Source: Pyrinomonadaceae bacterium (GTDB taxonomy: Bacteria; Acidobacteriota; Blastocatellia; Pyrinomonadales; Pyrinomonadaceae). From it: a stretch of 64,000 nt of DNA. The DNA is taken from the NCBI GenBank assembly GCA_019694395.1, contig JAIBCC010000014.1:1-64000 (forward strand), read 5' to 3'. The translations under genes were made by a program, and so were the position numbers. This document shows, piece after piece, positions 16,426 to 24,880 of this stretch; positions within the stretch are counted from its first letter, which is position 1, and each line of letters begins with the position of its first letter. A model generated the notes under the pieces. That model was not told the DNA's origin and searched no databases. It worked only from the letters and a program-made list of their open reading frames with translations.

Positions 16426-18891
16426 ATGAACATGGCAATTGAAAAACTATGTGGTTTGTGCGGTTTATCCGTCGGAAATAATCCTTTTTCAAACATTTTT
16501 GACGAAATAGAAAAGCAGTTTTGTTGTCTCGGTTGCCTCAATGTTTATACGATTTTGTCTGAAAGCGGCGTAATTGCCAGCGGTCAGGATGTCCGCGACA
16601 CTGAACTTTTTAAACGAAGTCTTGAACTCGGTTTGATCTCCAACCGGAAAGAAAAAGAAAAAGATTTTGAAATCCCGCCCGATGCGCCAACCAGAGAAAC
16701 ACTTTTGCACGTTTCGGGAATGTGGTGTTCGGCTTGCTCTTGGCTCATCGAACACAGTTTGAACAATGAACGCGGTGTTATTTCCGCCGAAGCATTTTTT
16801 GCCTCAGATTTAGTTAAAGTTAAATATTGTCCGCAATTTTTACCGCCCGAAAGATTAACCAAACGCATCGAACAGCTTGGTTACAAAGCCAGCGAATACG
16901 ACCCCGACAATGAAACTTCAAAAACCGAAAAACGTGATTTGGTTTTAAGAATCGGCGTTTCCGCGTTTTTGTGGATGAACATAATGACTTTCGGAATGGC
17001 TTTGTATGTCGGCTATTTTGAAGAAATTTCCGAAAGCGTTCGCTACTTTTTCCCGTTTATGTTGGCAATTTTAGCCGCACCGGTTTTGCTTTATTCGGCT
17101 CATCCGATCAATCATCTCGCGTGGACAGGCTTGAAAAACAAAACTATTCGAATGGAAACGCTGCTCGCCACAGGGATTTGGGCAGCTTACATTTACAGCA
17201 TTATTCAAGCCTTTCGCGGCGACATCCACGTTTATTTCGACACGGCGGCGGCGATTGTCACGCTGGTTTTGCTTGGCAAATTAATGGAAAAAGGCGCAAA
17301 GGAACGCACGACTCGTTCAATCTCAATGCTCTATCGCCTGATGCCGAAAAAAGTGCGGCTTTTCGTTGAAAATACTGAAAGATTTGTTTCGATTGATGCC
17401 CTGAATTTGGGCGATGTTTTTCTGGTCAAAGCGGGTGAAAGAATTCCGGCTGACGGCATCGTGATTGAAGGCGAATCGCACACGGACGAATCCTTATTGA
17501 CAGGCGAATCAACTCCAATCAGTAAAAAAGCAGGCAGTAATGTCGTTTCAGGCAGCTTGAATGTAGGTAATGTTTTGCAGATTCAAGCGACCAAAATCGG
17601 ACAGGATACGACGCTTTCACAAATCATCAAATTAGTTGAAAGTGCGGTTTCGAGCCGTTCAAATCTGGAAAGAATTGTTGATAAAGTTTCACGAATTTTT
17701 GTTCCGAGCGTGATTTTTGTTGCGATTTTAACTTTTGCAGTTCTCTGGGGATTTGGTTTTACTACGCTCGAAGAAGGTTTGATGCGGGCGATTACAATTT
17801 TGGTCATCGCTTGCCCGTGTGCGCTTGGCTTGGCGACTCCTTTGGCGATTACGGCGGCGGTCGGTTCATCGTCACAAAACGGAATTTTGGTCAGTGACAG
17901 CAGCGTTTTGGAAAAAGTCCGTAATCTTGATGTCGTAATTTTTGATAAAACGGGGACGATCACGGAAGGGAAATTTGATTTGCTTGAAGTTGCTTTGACT
18001 GATGAAAACACGGATTTTGACAAAGATTATTTGCCGTTAATTGCGTCGTTAGAAAAGTTTTCCGAACATCCGCTTGGAAATGCGGTGATTCGTTACGCCC
18101 AAGGCAGAAACGCGAATGTGAACGAGTGTGTCTCAGCTTTGGAAACTACTAATGTTGAAATCCTAAAAGGACTTGGAATTATTGGAAATATTGACGGAAA
18201 AAATATTTTTGTAGGAAATCAGCGATTGATTTCGGAGAAAAATATTGAGATTGACAAACAGCTTGAACAAAAGGCTCACGAATGGGAAGCAGTTGGGAAA
18301 ACAGTTGCATTTTTCGGTTTTGATAATGAATTAAAAGGAATAATTTCATTTGGAGATTTAGTTAAAAACGATGCCAAAGAAATTATTTCCGAACTCAAAC
18401 AACGAAATATTAAAACAGTGATTGTTTCAGGCGATTCCACTGCAACAACTCAGTATGTAGCAAATCTGGTTGGAGCAGACGATTTTCGGGCTGGCGCATT
18501 ACCGATTGATAAAACAAATGCTATCAGCGAATTACAGCAGAAAGGTCTTTCCGTAGCGATGATTGGTGACGGAATCAACGATGCTCCGGCACTCGCACAA
18601 GCCGATTTGGGAATTGCAATGGGGTCGGGAACTGACATTGCGATGAAAGCCGCCGATATTGTTCTGATGAGCAATAATCTGGAAAAGATTTTGACCGTTT
18701 TCGATTTATCCAAAAAAACTTTCCGAGTTGTTCGCCAAAATCTCTTTTGGGCATTTTTCTACAACACAATGGGAATGTCGCTGGCGATTACAGGAATTCT
18801 CAATCCGATTTTAGCGGCTGGTGCAATGCTGCTTTCGAGTTTATCGGTGATTGGAAATTCGATGAGGCTGAATATTAAAAAGAATCCCTAG
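16426..18891 (+). CDS. ccoI: CcoI/FixI-type copper-translocating P-type ATPase
   Basis: An 821-residue P1B ATPase. The N-terminus has extra cysteines (CGLCGLSV at about 9-16 and CCLGC at 33-37), typical of CcoI, followed by an HMA domain with WCSAC (about 100-104). The membrane CPC motif is C463-P-C465 (IACPCALGLATP), the phosphorylation site is D507 in DKTGT, and SEHPLGNAV and GDGINDAPALAQAD complete the ATPase set. It exports Cu(I) for insertion into cbb3 oxidase. The stop overlaps a convergent gene by 4 nt. ATG at 16432 is an alternative start. Confidence 0.93.
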   Translation: MNMAIEKLCGLCGLSVGNNPFSNIFDEIEKQFCCLGCLNVYTILSESGVIASGQDVRDTELFKRSLELGLISNRKEKEKDFEIPPDAPTRETLLHVSGMWCSACSWLIEHSLNNERGVISAEAFFASDLVKVKYCPQFLPPERLTKRIEQLGYKASEYDPDNETSKTEKRDLVLRIGVSAFLWMNIMTFGMALYVGYFEEISESVRYFFPFMLAILAAPVLLYSAHPINHLAWTGLKNKTIRMETLLATGIWAAYIYSIIQAFRGDIHVYFDTAAAIVTLVLLGKLMEKGAKERTTRSISMLYRLMPKKVRLFVENTERFVSIDALNLGDVFLVKAGERIPADGIVIEGESHTDESLLTGESTPISKKAGSNVVSGSLNVGNVLQIQATKIGQDTTLSQIIKLVESAVSSRSNLERIVDKVSRIFVPSVIFVAILTFAVLWGFGFTTLEEGLMRAITILVIACPCALGLATPLAITAAVGSSSQNGILVSDSSVLEKVRNLDVVIFDKTGTITEGKFDLLEVALTDENTDFDKDYLPLIASLEKFSEHPLGNAVIRYAQGRNANVNECVSALETTNVEILKGLGIIGNIDGKNIFVGNQRLISEKNIEIDKQLEQKAHEWEAVGKTVAFFGFDNELKGIISFGDLVKNDAKEIISELKQRNIKTVIVSGDSTATTQYVANLVGADDFRAGALPIDKTNAISELQQKGLSVAMIGDGINDAPALAQADLGIAMGSGTDIAMKAADIVLMSNNLEKILTVFDLSKKTFRVVRQNLFWAFFYNTMGMSLAITGILNPILAAGAMLLSSLSVIGNSMRLNIKKNP

Positions 18892-19562
18892 TCCAATCCT
18901 AACTGTTTACGAGACTTGAGATTAAAGAAATATTGTTCTTCAATTGGAATTTCTTCTCTATGAATTTTGTTGATGTGTTTTCCTTCTTCTGTCCAAAGAA
19001 AAGGATAAAAACTGAAAACTTTATCATTTGAAATTCTAGTTGCATCTTCTTGCCAATTTTCCCAACGAAGATTTTGATAAAATTCATTCAAATTATTGTT
19101 GAAACAAAATAACAAAAACTCTGAGTAGTTTATTTCAAGCGGCTCGAATTCGAGACTGTCCGGCGCAAAATAATAAACCTTACCCAAATCGTTTCCCAAA
19201 GCACCACCATTTAACATAAAAAAGCCGCCAATCACATCGTCAGCAATTAGAAGAAATGAAGGTTTCTCTCCTGTCTGGTAATACGATTTTCCTTCGTTCC
19301 AATCAGGTAAATTTCGGTTAAGTCTTTCGCTTCCGGAACCTAAAATTCTTATCCAACCGTGGTCAACCAAAATTCCACCTGTGTGATAAATAATTGCACC
19401 CATCGGAGAACGTGTTGTTACTTGGGTTTTATATAAGGCTTCATTTGCATTAGCGAAAGTTGAAGGAATTATTTCAATATTGTTTTTCCCTTCGTTAATC
19501 CAATTTTTTACAAGATTCCATCCGGTTTCGGAATTATCAATTAATTCTTCAAGAGGTTTCAT
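18888..19562 (-). CDS. DUF2625-like protein
   Basis: A 224-residue soluble protein. Blocks such as TQVTTRSPMGAIIYHTGGI, DHGWIRILGSGSERL, ADDVIGGFFMLNGGALG and NLRWENWQEDA are characteristic of the DUF2625 family, whose function is unknown. There is no signal peptide. It converges on ccoI with a 4-nt overlap and leads towards the selenium-free peroxidase gene only by chance of position. The codon use is AT-rich like the neighbours. Confidence 0.75.
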   Translation of the reverse strand: MKPLEELIDNSETGWNLVKNWINEGKNNIEIIPSTFANANEALYKTQVTTRSPMGAIIYHTGGILVDHGWIRILGSGSERLNRNLPDWNEGKSYYQTGEKPSFLLIADDVIGGFFMLNGGALGNDLGKVYYFAPDSLEFEPLEINYSEFLLFCFNNNLNEFYQNLRWENWQEDATRISNDKVFSFYPFLWTEEGKHINKIHREEIPIEEQYFFNLKSRKQLGLD

Positions 19563-19574
19563 TTAATCACAATT

Positions 19575-19602
19575 AAAAAGCCGGAATTTTCACCCGGCTC
19601 TT
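19575..19602. terminator. terminator hairpin between two minus-strand genes
   Basis: GCCGG (19580-19584) and CCGGC (19594-19598) form the stem. On the minus strand CCGGC is followed by a TTTTT run. It lies upstream of the DUF2625 start and would separate it from other transcription. Confidence 0.6.
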
Positions 19603-19604
19603 TA

Positions 19605-20201
19605 TTACTTCAACGCTTTTTCAATCGCCTCAATTACTTGTGGATCATCAGGTTTGACGTTCGATTTCCAACGGGCAATCGTTTTTCCATCCTTTCCAAG
19701 CAAAAATTTCTCAAAATTCCAACCGATGTCGCCCGAAAAACCGGGATTTGATTTTTCATTGGTCAAATAGGTATAAAGCGGATGCTGGTCAGCACCTTTG
19801 ACCGAAATTTTTGAGAACATCGGGAAAGTGACCTTATATTTGAGACTGCAAAATTCTTTAATTTCAGAGTCGGTTCCGGGTTCCTGTTCCAAAAAATTAT
19901 TGGCAGGGAAACCAAGAATTACAAAATTTTGGTCTTTATATTTGTCGTAAACTGCCTGTAATTGTTCATATTGCGGAGTATAACCGCATTTGCTGGCAGT
20001 GTTAACGATCATTACGACTTTGCCTTTATAGGTTTCCAGACTCACATCGCTTCCATCTATGTTTTTCATTTTGAATTCATAGATTGACGAAACTTTGGGC
20101 GGTTCGGTCGGGCTGGGATTAAAGATAAATCCGTATTTATAAGCCAGTCCAACTCCCGCAAAAACTAGAATAACAAGTATTCCTCCGATAATTTTAAACA
20201 T
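19605..20201 (-). CDS. glutathione peroxidase-family thiol peroxidase, membrane-anchored
   Basis: A 198-residue protein with an N-terminal hydrophobic anchor (about 4-20) and a GPx domain (about 40-198). The peroxidatic residue is cysteine, C72 in [15 protein letters not shown], not selenocysteine. [14 protein letters not shown] is the second family block, with alanine where many homologues have cysteine. [12 protein letters not shown] is the third. It probably reduces peroxides in the periplasm using thioredoxin-like partners. The Cys form is notable because a tRNA-Sec gene is encoded at 59.9 kb. Confidence 0.9.
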   Translation of the reverse strand: MFKIIGGILVILVFAGVGLAYKYGFIFNPSPTEPPKVSSIYEFKMKNIDGSDVSLETYKGKVVMIVNTASKCGYTPQYEQLQAVYDKYKDQNFVILGFPANNFLEQEPGTDSEIKEFCSLKYKVTFPMFSKISVKGADQHPLYTYLTNEKSNPGFSGDIGWNFEKFLLGKDGKTIARWKSNVKPDDPQVIEAIEKALK

Positions 20202-20217
20202 AAAACCTCCTTGAAAT

Positions 20218-21252
20218 TTATTTGTTCAATTGACGATTCTGCGTATTAGGCGTATTCGGCAACTGAGTTTGTTGGGTTGATTTCTCACCCGTTTCGCTAA
20301 AAACTTCTTTTAATGCGCCGACGGCTGACAACATACTAGAAGTTTCAACCGGCATAAAAATAACTTTGGCGTTATTGGTTTTGGTCATATCCCGTAACGA
20401 TTCGATATAACGGGCAGTAATTAAATATTGGGCGGTATTTTCCGCACTTCCGCCCATTGCCTGAGCAATTTGGTGGAGTGCCTGAGCTTCCGCCGAAGCA
20501 GCTTTTAATCTTGCTTGAGCCGCACCATCTGCTGCTAAAATCGCCGATTCTTTTTCACCTTCCGAGCGGGTAATGGCAGCTTGCTTTTCACCTTCGGCGC
20601 GTGTAATGGCAGCTTGTTTTTCACCTTCGGCTTGCAAAATCAAAGCGCGGCGATTTCGTTCCGCTGTCATTTGTTTTTCCATCGTAATCCGAACATCTTC
20701 CGGCGGAGCAATATTTTTAATATCAACACGAGTAACTTTGACGCCCCATTTATCGGTCGCTTCGTCCAAAATCAAGCGCAATTCACTATTAATTTGATCG
20801 CGCGATGAAAGTGTGTGGTCGAGGTCAAGTTTACCAATTACTGAACGCATTCCCGTAAAGGTCAATTGCACAATACTTCCGACCAAATCATTTACTTCAT
20901 AAGTTGCTTTGATCGGATCGGTGACTTGCCAATAAACAACGGAATCAACATTAACCATCACGTTATCGCGGGTAATAACCGATTGCGGAGGAAGGTCAAT
21001 ATATTGTTCGCGCAAATCAATTTGGGTTGTGCCGGGGCGGGTATTTGTCCAATAAACTGCTCGGGGCGAATCCAAAAAAGGAATGATGACATTTAATCCG
21101 CTGGAAGCAACGCGGTTAAATTTTCCCAACCGTTCAATCAACATCACCGAAGATTGAGGAATGATTTTGATCGTTTTAAATGCTGTTATCAATAGTGAAA
21201 GTCCGATAAACCCAAGAAATGCCAGAATCAGTAATTCCATATATTCCTCCAA
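20218..21252 (-). CDS. SPFH/band 7 (stomatin-like, QmcA-type) membrane protein
   Basis: A 344-residue protein with an N-terminal membrane helix (about 6-26), an SPFH domain (about 30-200: [52 protein letters not shown]) and a coiled-coil helical region rich in [14 protein letters not shown] repeats (about 215-275). Such proteins form oligomeric membrane scaffolds and are linked to protease control and membrane domains. There is a GGAGG-type ribosome-binding site just upstream. It shares direction with the peroxidase gene 17 nt away and may be cotranscribed with it. Confidence 0.9.
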   Translation of the reverse strand: MEEYMELLILAFLGFIGLSLLITAFKTIKIIPQSSVMLIERLGKFNRVASSGLNVIIPFLDSPRAVYWTNTRPGTTQIDLREQYIDLPPQSVITRDNVMVNVDSVVYWQVTDPIKATYEVNDLVGSIVQLTFTGMRSVIGKLDLDHTLSSRDQINSELRLILDEATDKWGVKVTRVDIKNIAPPEDVRITMEKQMTAERNRRALILQAEGEKQAAITRAEGEKQAAITRSEGEKESAILAADGAAQARLKAASAEAQALHQIAQAMGGSAENTAQYLITARYIESLRDMTKTNNAKVIFMPVETSSMLSAVGALKEVFSETGEKSTQQTQLPNTPNTQNRQLNK

Positions 21253-21417
21253 CTAAAACTTTTTGGATAAATCATAGCCTATTTTACAAAATTTAAGAAG
21301 GGGTTGATTGGAAAACAAAAAATCAATAATTTTCGTAACCAATTCAACAAACCAAACGTCTTTTGTGCGATTGTCTGCAAAATGGAATATTCAACAGCCT
21401 GGCAAGATAAATTAATA

Positions 21418-21987
21418 ATGTCCCGTGCCGAAAAAATGAGCGCAGAAATATCGGATTCTCATTTGGTCGAATTGGTTTTGGCGGGAGATTCAACTGCGTT
21501 TGAGAAAATTTTTGAGAGATACAAACGCTTTGTTGCCTCAATTTCTGCACGGTATTTTCAGCAACCTGAACAAATCGAAGAAATGATTCAAATTAGTTTT
21601 ACCAAGATTTTCTTTGAACTTAAAAATTTTCGCGGCGATCACGATTTTTCAATGGCAAGCTGGATCGGGCGAATTACAACCAACACTTGTTTGGACGCAC
21701 TCAGAACCCAAAAACGTAAATCGGAAAATCAAATTTCCGAACTTGATTTGGAAAATGAAAAGCTGCTCAAGAAAAATTCTGAAACTGAGGCGATTGAAAA
21801 GGATTTAGCCGAAAAACTTTTGGCGCGAATTTCTCAGGAAGACCGCGCAATTTTGCAGATGATTCACGTTGAAGAAATGAGTGTTGGCGAAGTTTCTGAA
21901 ATTACAGGCTGGTCAAAATCGAAAATCAAAGTTCGTGCTTTTCGTGCCCGTCACGCACTACGAAAAATTATTCACAAATTTTTGTAA
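21418..21987 (+). CDS. ECF-type RNA polymerase sigma factor
   Basis: From ATG 21418 (MSRAEKMSAEISDS) it is 189 residues; the frame is open further upstream from a TTG at 21304 with another ATG at 21382, so the start is uncertain. Region 2 has AFEKIFERYKRFVASISARY and a conserved SWIGRITTNTCLDALR. Region 4 has EEMSVGEVSEITGWSKSKIK (HTH) before RAFRARHALRKI. It heads an operon with a membrane protein that looks like its anti-sigma factor, so it probably controls an envelope or stress regulon. Confidence 0.9.
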   Translation: MSRAEKMSAEISDSHLVELVLAGDSTAFEKIFERYKRFVASISARYFQQPEQIEEMIQISFTKIFFELKNFRGDHDFSMASWIGRITTNTCLDALRTQKRKSENQISELDLENEKLLKKNSETEAIEKDLAEKLLARISQEDRAILQMIHVEEMSVGEVSEITGWSKSKIKVRAFRARHALRKIIHKFL

Positions 21988-22023
21988 CCAACCCGATTGG
22001 CTGAACGTCATTTGGAGCAAAAG

Positions 22024-22683
22024 ATGAAAAAAAAGCATTTTAAAAATGAAGAGATCGAACAAATAATGCACAAGCTACTTAAGACCGGAACCGTGCAGGA
22101 TGAGATAGTTGAAAAAATTATTGCATCGCCAAAATTATTTGATTCAATTCAAAACAAGATCAATGCTGAAATTTCAGAGACCAAAATTACGCGACACAAA
22201 TATTTTTGGAATTGGCAAACCGTAATTTCTTTTTTAGGGATTCTATCAGTTTTGACGGCGATATTAATTTTCAACTACTTTAATTCCAGAGAAAGAACAG
22301 TTCGAATAGTTGAAAATAATTCTTACAGAGAATTTGAATCCCAAATTCCAAAGACTAAAAATGAAACGATTACACACTTGCCATCAATTAAACAAACAAA
22401 TTTCACTCAACCGATTGTTTTAAAGAAACCTGTGGTTCATCGTGCTAAACCTATTCAAATCAAACAAATCCAGCCGCCGGAAAATAAATTCATACCAATT
22501 AATTTTGCTGAAGATTTGGAAATTGCCAAAAGGGACGGAAGCATCATTCGGGTTAATATTTCACGCACCTCATTGCTTGCTCTGGGGGTAGATCTTTCAT
22601 CCGAAGACGAAAAATCAATCATTAAAACAGAGTTTTTAATCAGTTCGGACGGTATTCCAAAAGGAGTCAGATTAGTCAAATGA
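22024..22683 (+). CDS. single-span membrane protein, probable anti-sigma factor
   Basis: ATG 22024 with a GGAG sequence upstream is preferred to a TTG at 21997. The 219-residue protein has a short cytoplasmic N-terminus (about 1-60), one membrane helix (about 65-84) and a periplasmic domain ending in RTSLLALGVDLSSEDEKS and FLISSDGIPKGVRLV. This layout, directly after an ECF sigma gene and with a similar C-terminal motif, is common in Acidobacteriota sigma operons. The anti-sigma role is inferred from position and topology; no zinc-binding HxxxCxxC motif is visible. Confidence 0.6.
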   Translation: MKKKHFKNEEIEQIMHKLLKTGTVQDEIVEKIIASPKLFDSIQNKINAEISETKITRHKYFWNWQTVISFLGILSVLTAILIFNYFNSRERTVRIVENNSYREFESQIPKTKNETITHLPSIKQTNFTQPIVLKKPVVHRAKPIQIKQIQPPENKFIPINFAEDLEIAKRDGSIIRVNISRTSLLALGVDLSSEDEKSIIKTEFLISSDGIPKGVRLVK

Positions 22684-23612
22684 AAGTCTTTATTAATCTC
22701 GTAATTATATTATTTGTATTGGTTTGTTACGGCAAAGCGCAAAATCGGCAAATCAATAAAGTAGTCGAAGAACCCTTGTTTAATTCGGAGTCTATCGTCA
22801 AAAACGCCCCTTTTTCTGCCGAGGCAATTAGTGAAAATGCCCAAACTTTGGCTGACGGAAACAAAATTAAAACTACATTTAGTTTAAAAATGTATCGAGA
22901 TAAAGAAGGTCGTTTCCGCCGCGAAGGATCAATAAATCCGGGAATGCTTCTGACTCCGATTTTTAAGTCGCAGCCTGTTTTTCATATCATAGATCCGGTT
23001 GACGGAGTGCAGTATTATTTGGATATTACGACTAAAACTGCTCGTGAAACGAAAATGAAACCCATTTATTCTCCCGGTGACAAAAAAATAGTCGAATTTC
23101 CTAAAGATACTGTTAAATCGAAAGTTGTAGAGGAAAAAATTGCGAAAAATCAGGAGCAAAAAAAGGTAATTGAAGAAAGAGTTGCTAAGGTAAAAGAGTC
23201 ATTATTTGATAAACCTAAAACCCGTGAAGTTGTAATCGAATCGGATTATGTCAAAACGGAATCGTTGGGAACTAAAACGATCGAAGGAGTTGAGGTGGTC
23301 GGAAGTCGAATCATTCACGGTATTAATGCCGGAAGTATTGGCAATGAAAAGCCAATCGAAATAGTTTATGAACGTTGGTTTTCAAACGAATTACAACTCA
23401 TTATTTTTTCTAAATACTACGATCCGCGTTACGGAGAACAAACTTATCGTTTGACTAATCTCAGCCGTAATAATCCCGAAAAGTCGTTATTTGAAGTTCC
23501 CAAAGACTACAAAATCATCAGTCAGGGCGAAATAATCGAAAAACCGAAGAGTCCTGAGAAAAAGCCTTTGCCTCCTGAGAAAAAGCCTTTGCCCATCGAA
23601 AAACGACCGTAA
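22680..23612 (+). CDS. exported protein of the sigma-factor operon
   Basis: A 310-residue protein with a signal peptide (hydrophobic about 5-18). Its early region reads TLADGNKIKTTFSLKMYRDK then EGRFRREGS and HIIDPVDGVQYYLD. This pattern recurs in exported proteins found beside ECF sigma genes in Acidobacteriota. The middle is a long Lys/Glu-rich helix (about 140-185). The C-terminus repeats PEKKPLP units, a probable extended linker. It overlaps the preceding gene as ATGA. The function is unknown. Confidence 0.6.
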   Translation: MKVFINLVIILFVLVCYGKAQNRQINKVVEEPLFNSESIVKNAPFSAEAISENAQTLADGNKIKTTFSLKMYRDKEGRFRREGSINPGMLLTPIFKSQPVFHIIDPVDGVQYYLDITTKTARETKMKPIYSPGDKKIVEFPKDTVKSKVVEEKIAKNQEQKKVIEERVAKVKESLFDKPKTREVVIESDYVKTESLGTKTIEGVEVVGSRIIHGINAGSIGNEKPIEIVYERWFSNELQLIIFSKYYDPRYGEQTYRLTNLSRNNPEKSLFEVPKDYKIISQGEIIEKPKSPEKKPLPPEKKPLPIEKRP

Positions 23613-23695
23613 ATACAAGTCCATTATTGTTTGGAAATCGGGAATTTCATTTGAAATTCTATGGATATCCGTTTTTATTTTGAGGTGAAATTGAA

Positions 23696-24550
23696 ATGTT
23701 TTTGAGAAAATTACCAAAAAAAACGGTTATTTTAGGATTTATTATTCAAATCCTGTTTTCAGTTGGATTTGCACAACCAAAAGAAGAAAAGGATTTTTTA
23801 AATCCGGTCGAAAAGGTTGAACTTTCCGAAAAAGATATTGCTGAGATCATTAATTGTTTTAAAACTGATAATCCAACAAGATCCGTCGAGGATTTCAAAC
23901 TAAAAATGCCGCCTCCGGTTACCGATAAAAATATAAGGGAAAAGATACTGCAAAATCTTCCCGCAATAGTAAAAAAACTCCAAATTAAAGATCAAGAAAT
24001 TACTGAAAATTTTCAGCGGATTGTCGCGCCCGTATTAGAACTTTTTAACAGGTCAAAAGTTTACGAAATTATTATTATTCGTCATCAAACCCCAATAATG
24101 TTTTCCGATTCGGGAGTTGCTTTAGTTATTTCAAGCGGAATGATTGAACGCCTCAAAAATATTGATGACCTGCTGGGCTTTACCGCCCACGAACTCGCCC
24201 ACGAATATTTTGCTAAAGCCAGCATTCACACCAGATATGTGATCGGATTGACCGAAAACGAAAATGAATATCGGGCTTTGACTCGTAAATATTGGGAAAG
24301 TATGGGTTTAATCGAAATTCAATGCGATAGTTTTAGTGCGTTGACTCTTTCGGTATTAGGGTATAATCCTTTGGCATTTATTGAAGAAATAGAAGGAATT
24401 GAAAATGAATTTCCGCAATTTGTCGGCAAATTTCATCCCAGTTCAAACATTCGCCGCCAAGTTGTGGAAGGAATTTTATCAAAGGAAAAATTTTCAATAG
24501 TAAAAAGAATTTCGAGCGATCTCCAAAAAATAAAAAATCTTTTGAAATAA
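23696..24550 (+). CDS. M48-like zinc metallopeptidase, exported
   Basis: A 284-residue protein with an N-terminal signal (hydrophobic about 10-24). The zinc motif HELAH (in FTAHELAHEYFAK, about 163-175) and the downstream LIEIQCDSFSALTLSVLGYNP match the HExxH plus ExxxD layout of M48 peptidases. GKFHPSSNIRRQ is the late arginine block typical of the family. It is last in the sigma-factor operon, so it may be an envelope quality-control protease or part of the regulatory system. Confidence 0.75.
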   Translation: MFLRKLPKKTVILGFIIQILFSVGFAQPKEEKDFLNPVEKVELSEKDIAEIINCFKTDNPTRSVEDFKLKMPPPVTDKNIREKILQNLPAIVKKLQIKDQEITENFQRIVAPVLELFNRSKVYEIIIIRHQTPIMFSDSGVALVISSGMIERLKNIDDLLGFTAHELAHEYFAKASIHTRYVIGLTENENEYRALTRKYWESMGLIEIQCDSFSALTLSVLGYNPLAFIEEIEGIENEFPQFVGKFHPSSNIRRQVVEGILSKEKFSIVKRISSDLQKIKNLLK

Positions 24551-24745
24551 GTTGATTCAATTTTTTGAAAAATTACGCGTTAATAATTGAAGGCTGAAAT
24601 AAAAGGGCGAGCCAGGGGAATTGAAATTTTAGGGTAGAAATTATTTTTTTGAACAAATTGAAAATTTTTTCGTAAAAATTTTTGAAAGTTTCGCAAAAAG
24701 TGAAAATCCAGCAGTCTTATATTTGTAGTTCTTAGTTATTTTGAA

Positions 24746-24865
24746 AATAAAATCGGTGTCGGGAATCACACATACAGTTATCTATTCATATTCCGCAATT
24801 TATTCCGCAGTTATACTACTTTTTTCCATTCTTTTGTGATTCTCGGCACCGATTTTATTTTTTTG
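24746..24865. terminator. long 25-bp hairpin in the gap between convergent genes
   Basis: The arms 24746-24770 and 24835-24859 pair over 25 positions with two G-U wobbles in the plus-strand sense; the same positions would be A-C mismatches on the minus strand. A 64-nt loop separates them and TTTTTTT follows. It can terminate the sigma operon and, less well, the kinase gene. The remainder of 24551-24880 is AT-rich with no open frame. Confidence 0.65.
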
Positions 24866-24880
24866 TGATCGTTTTCAGTC

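Noticed and set aside
19605-20201. Glutathione peroxidase as a selenoprotein
   Set aside because: The active-site codon is TGC (Cys), with no UGA interrupting the frame.
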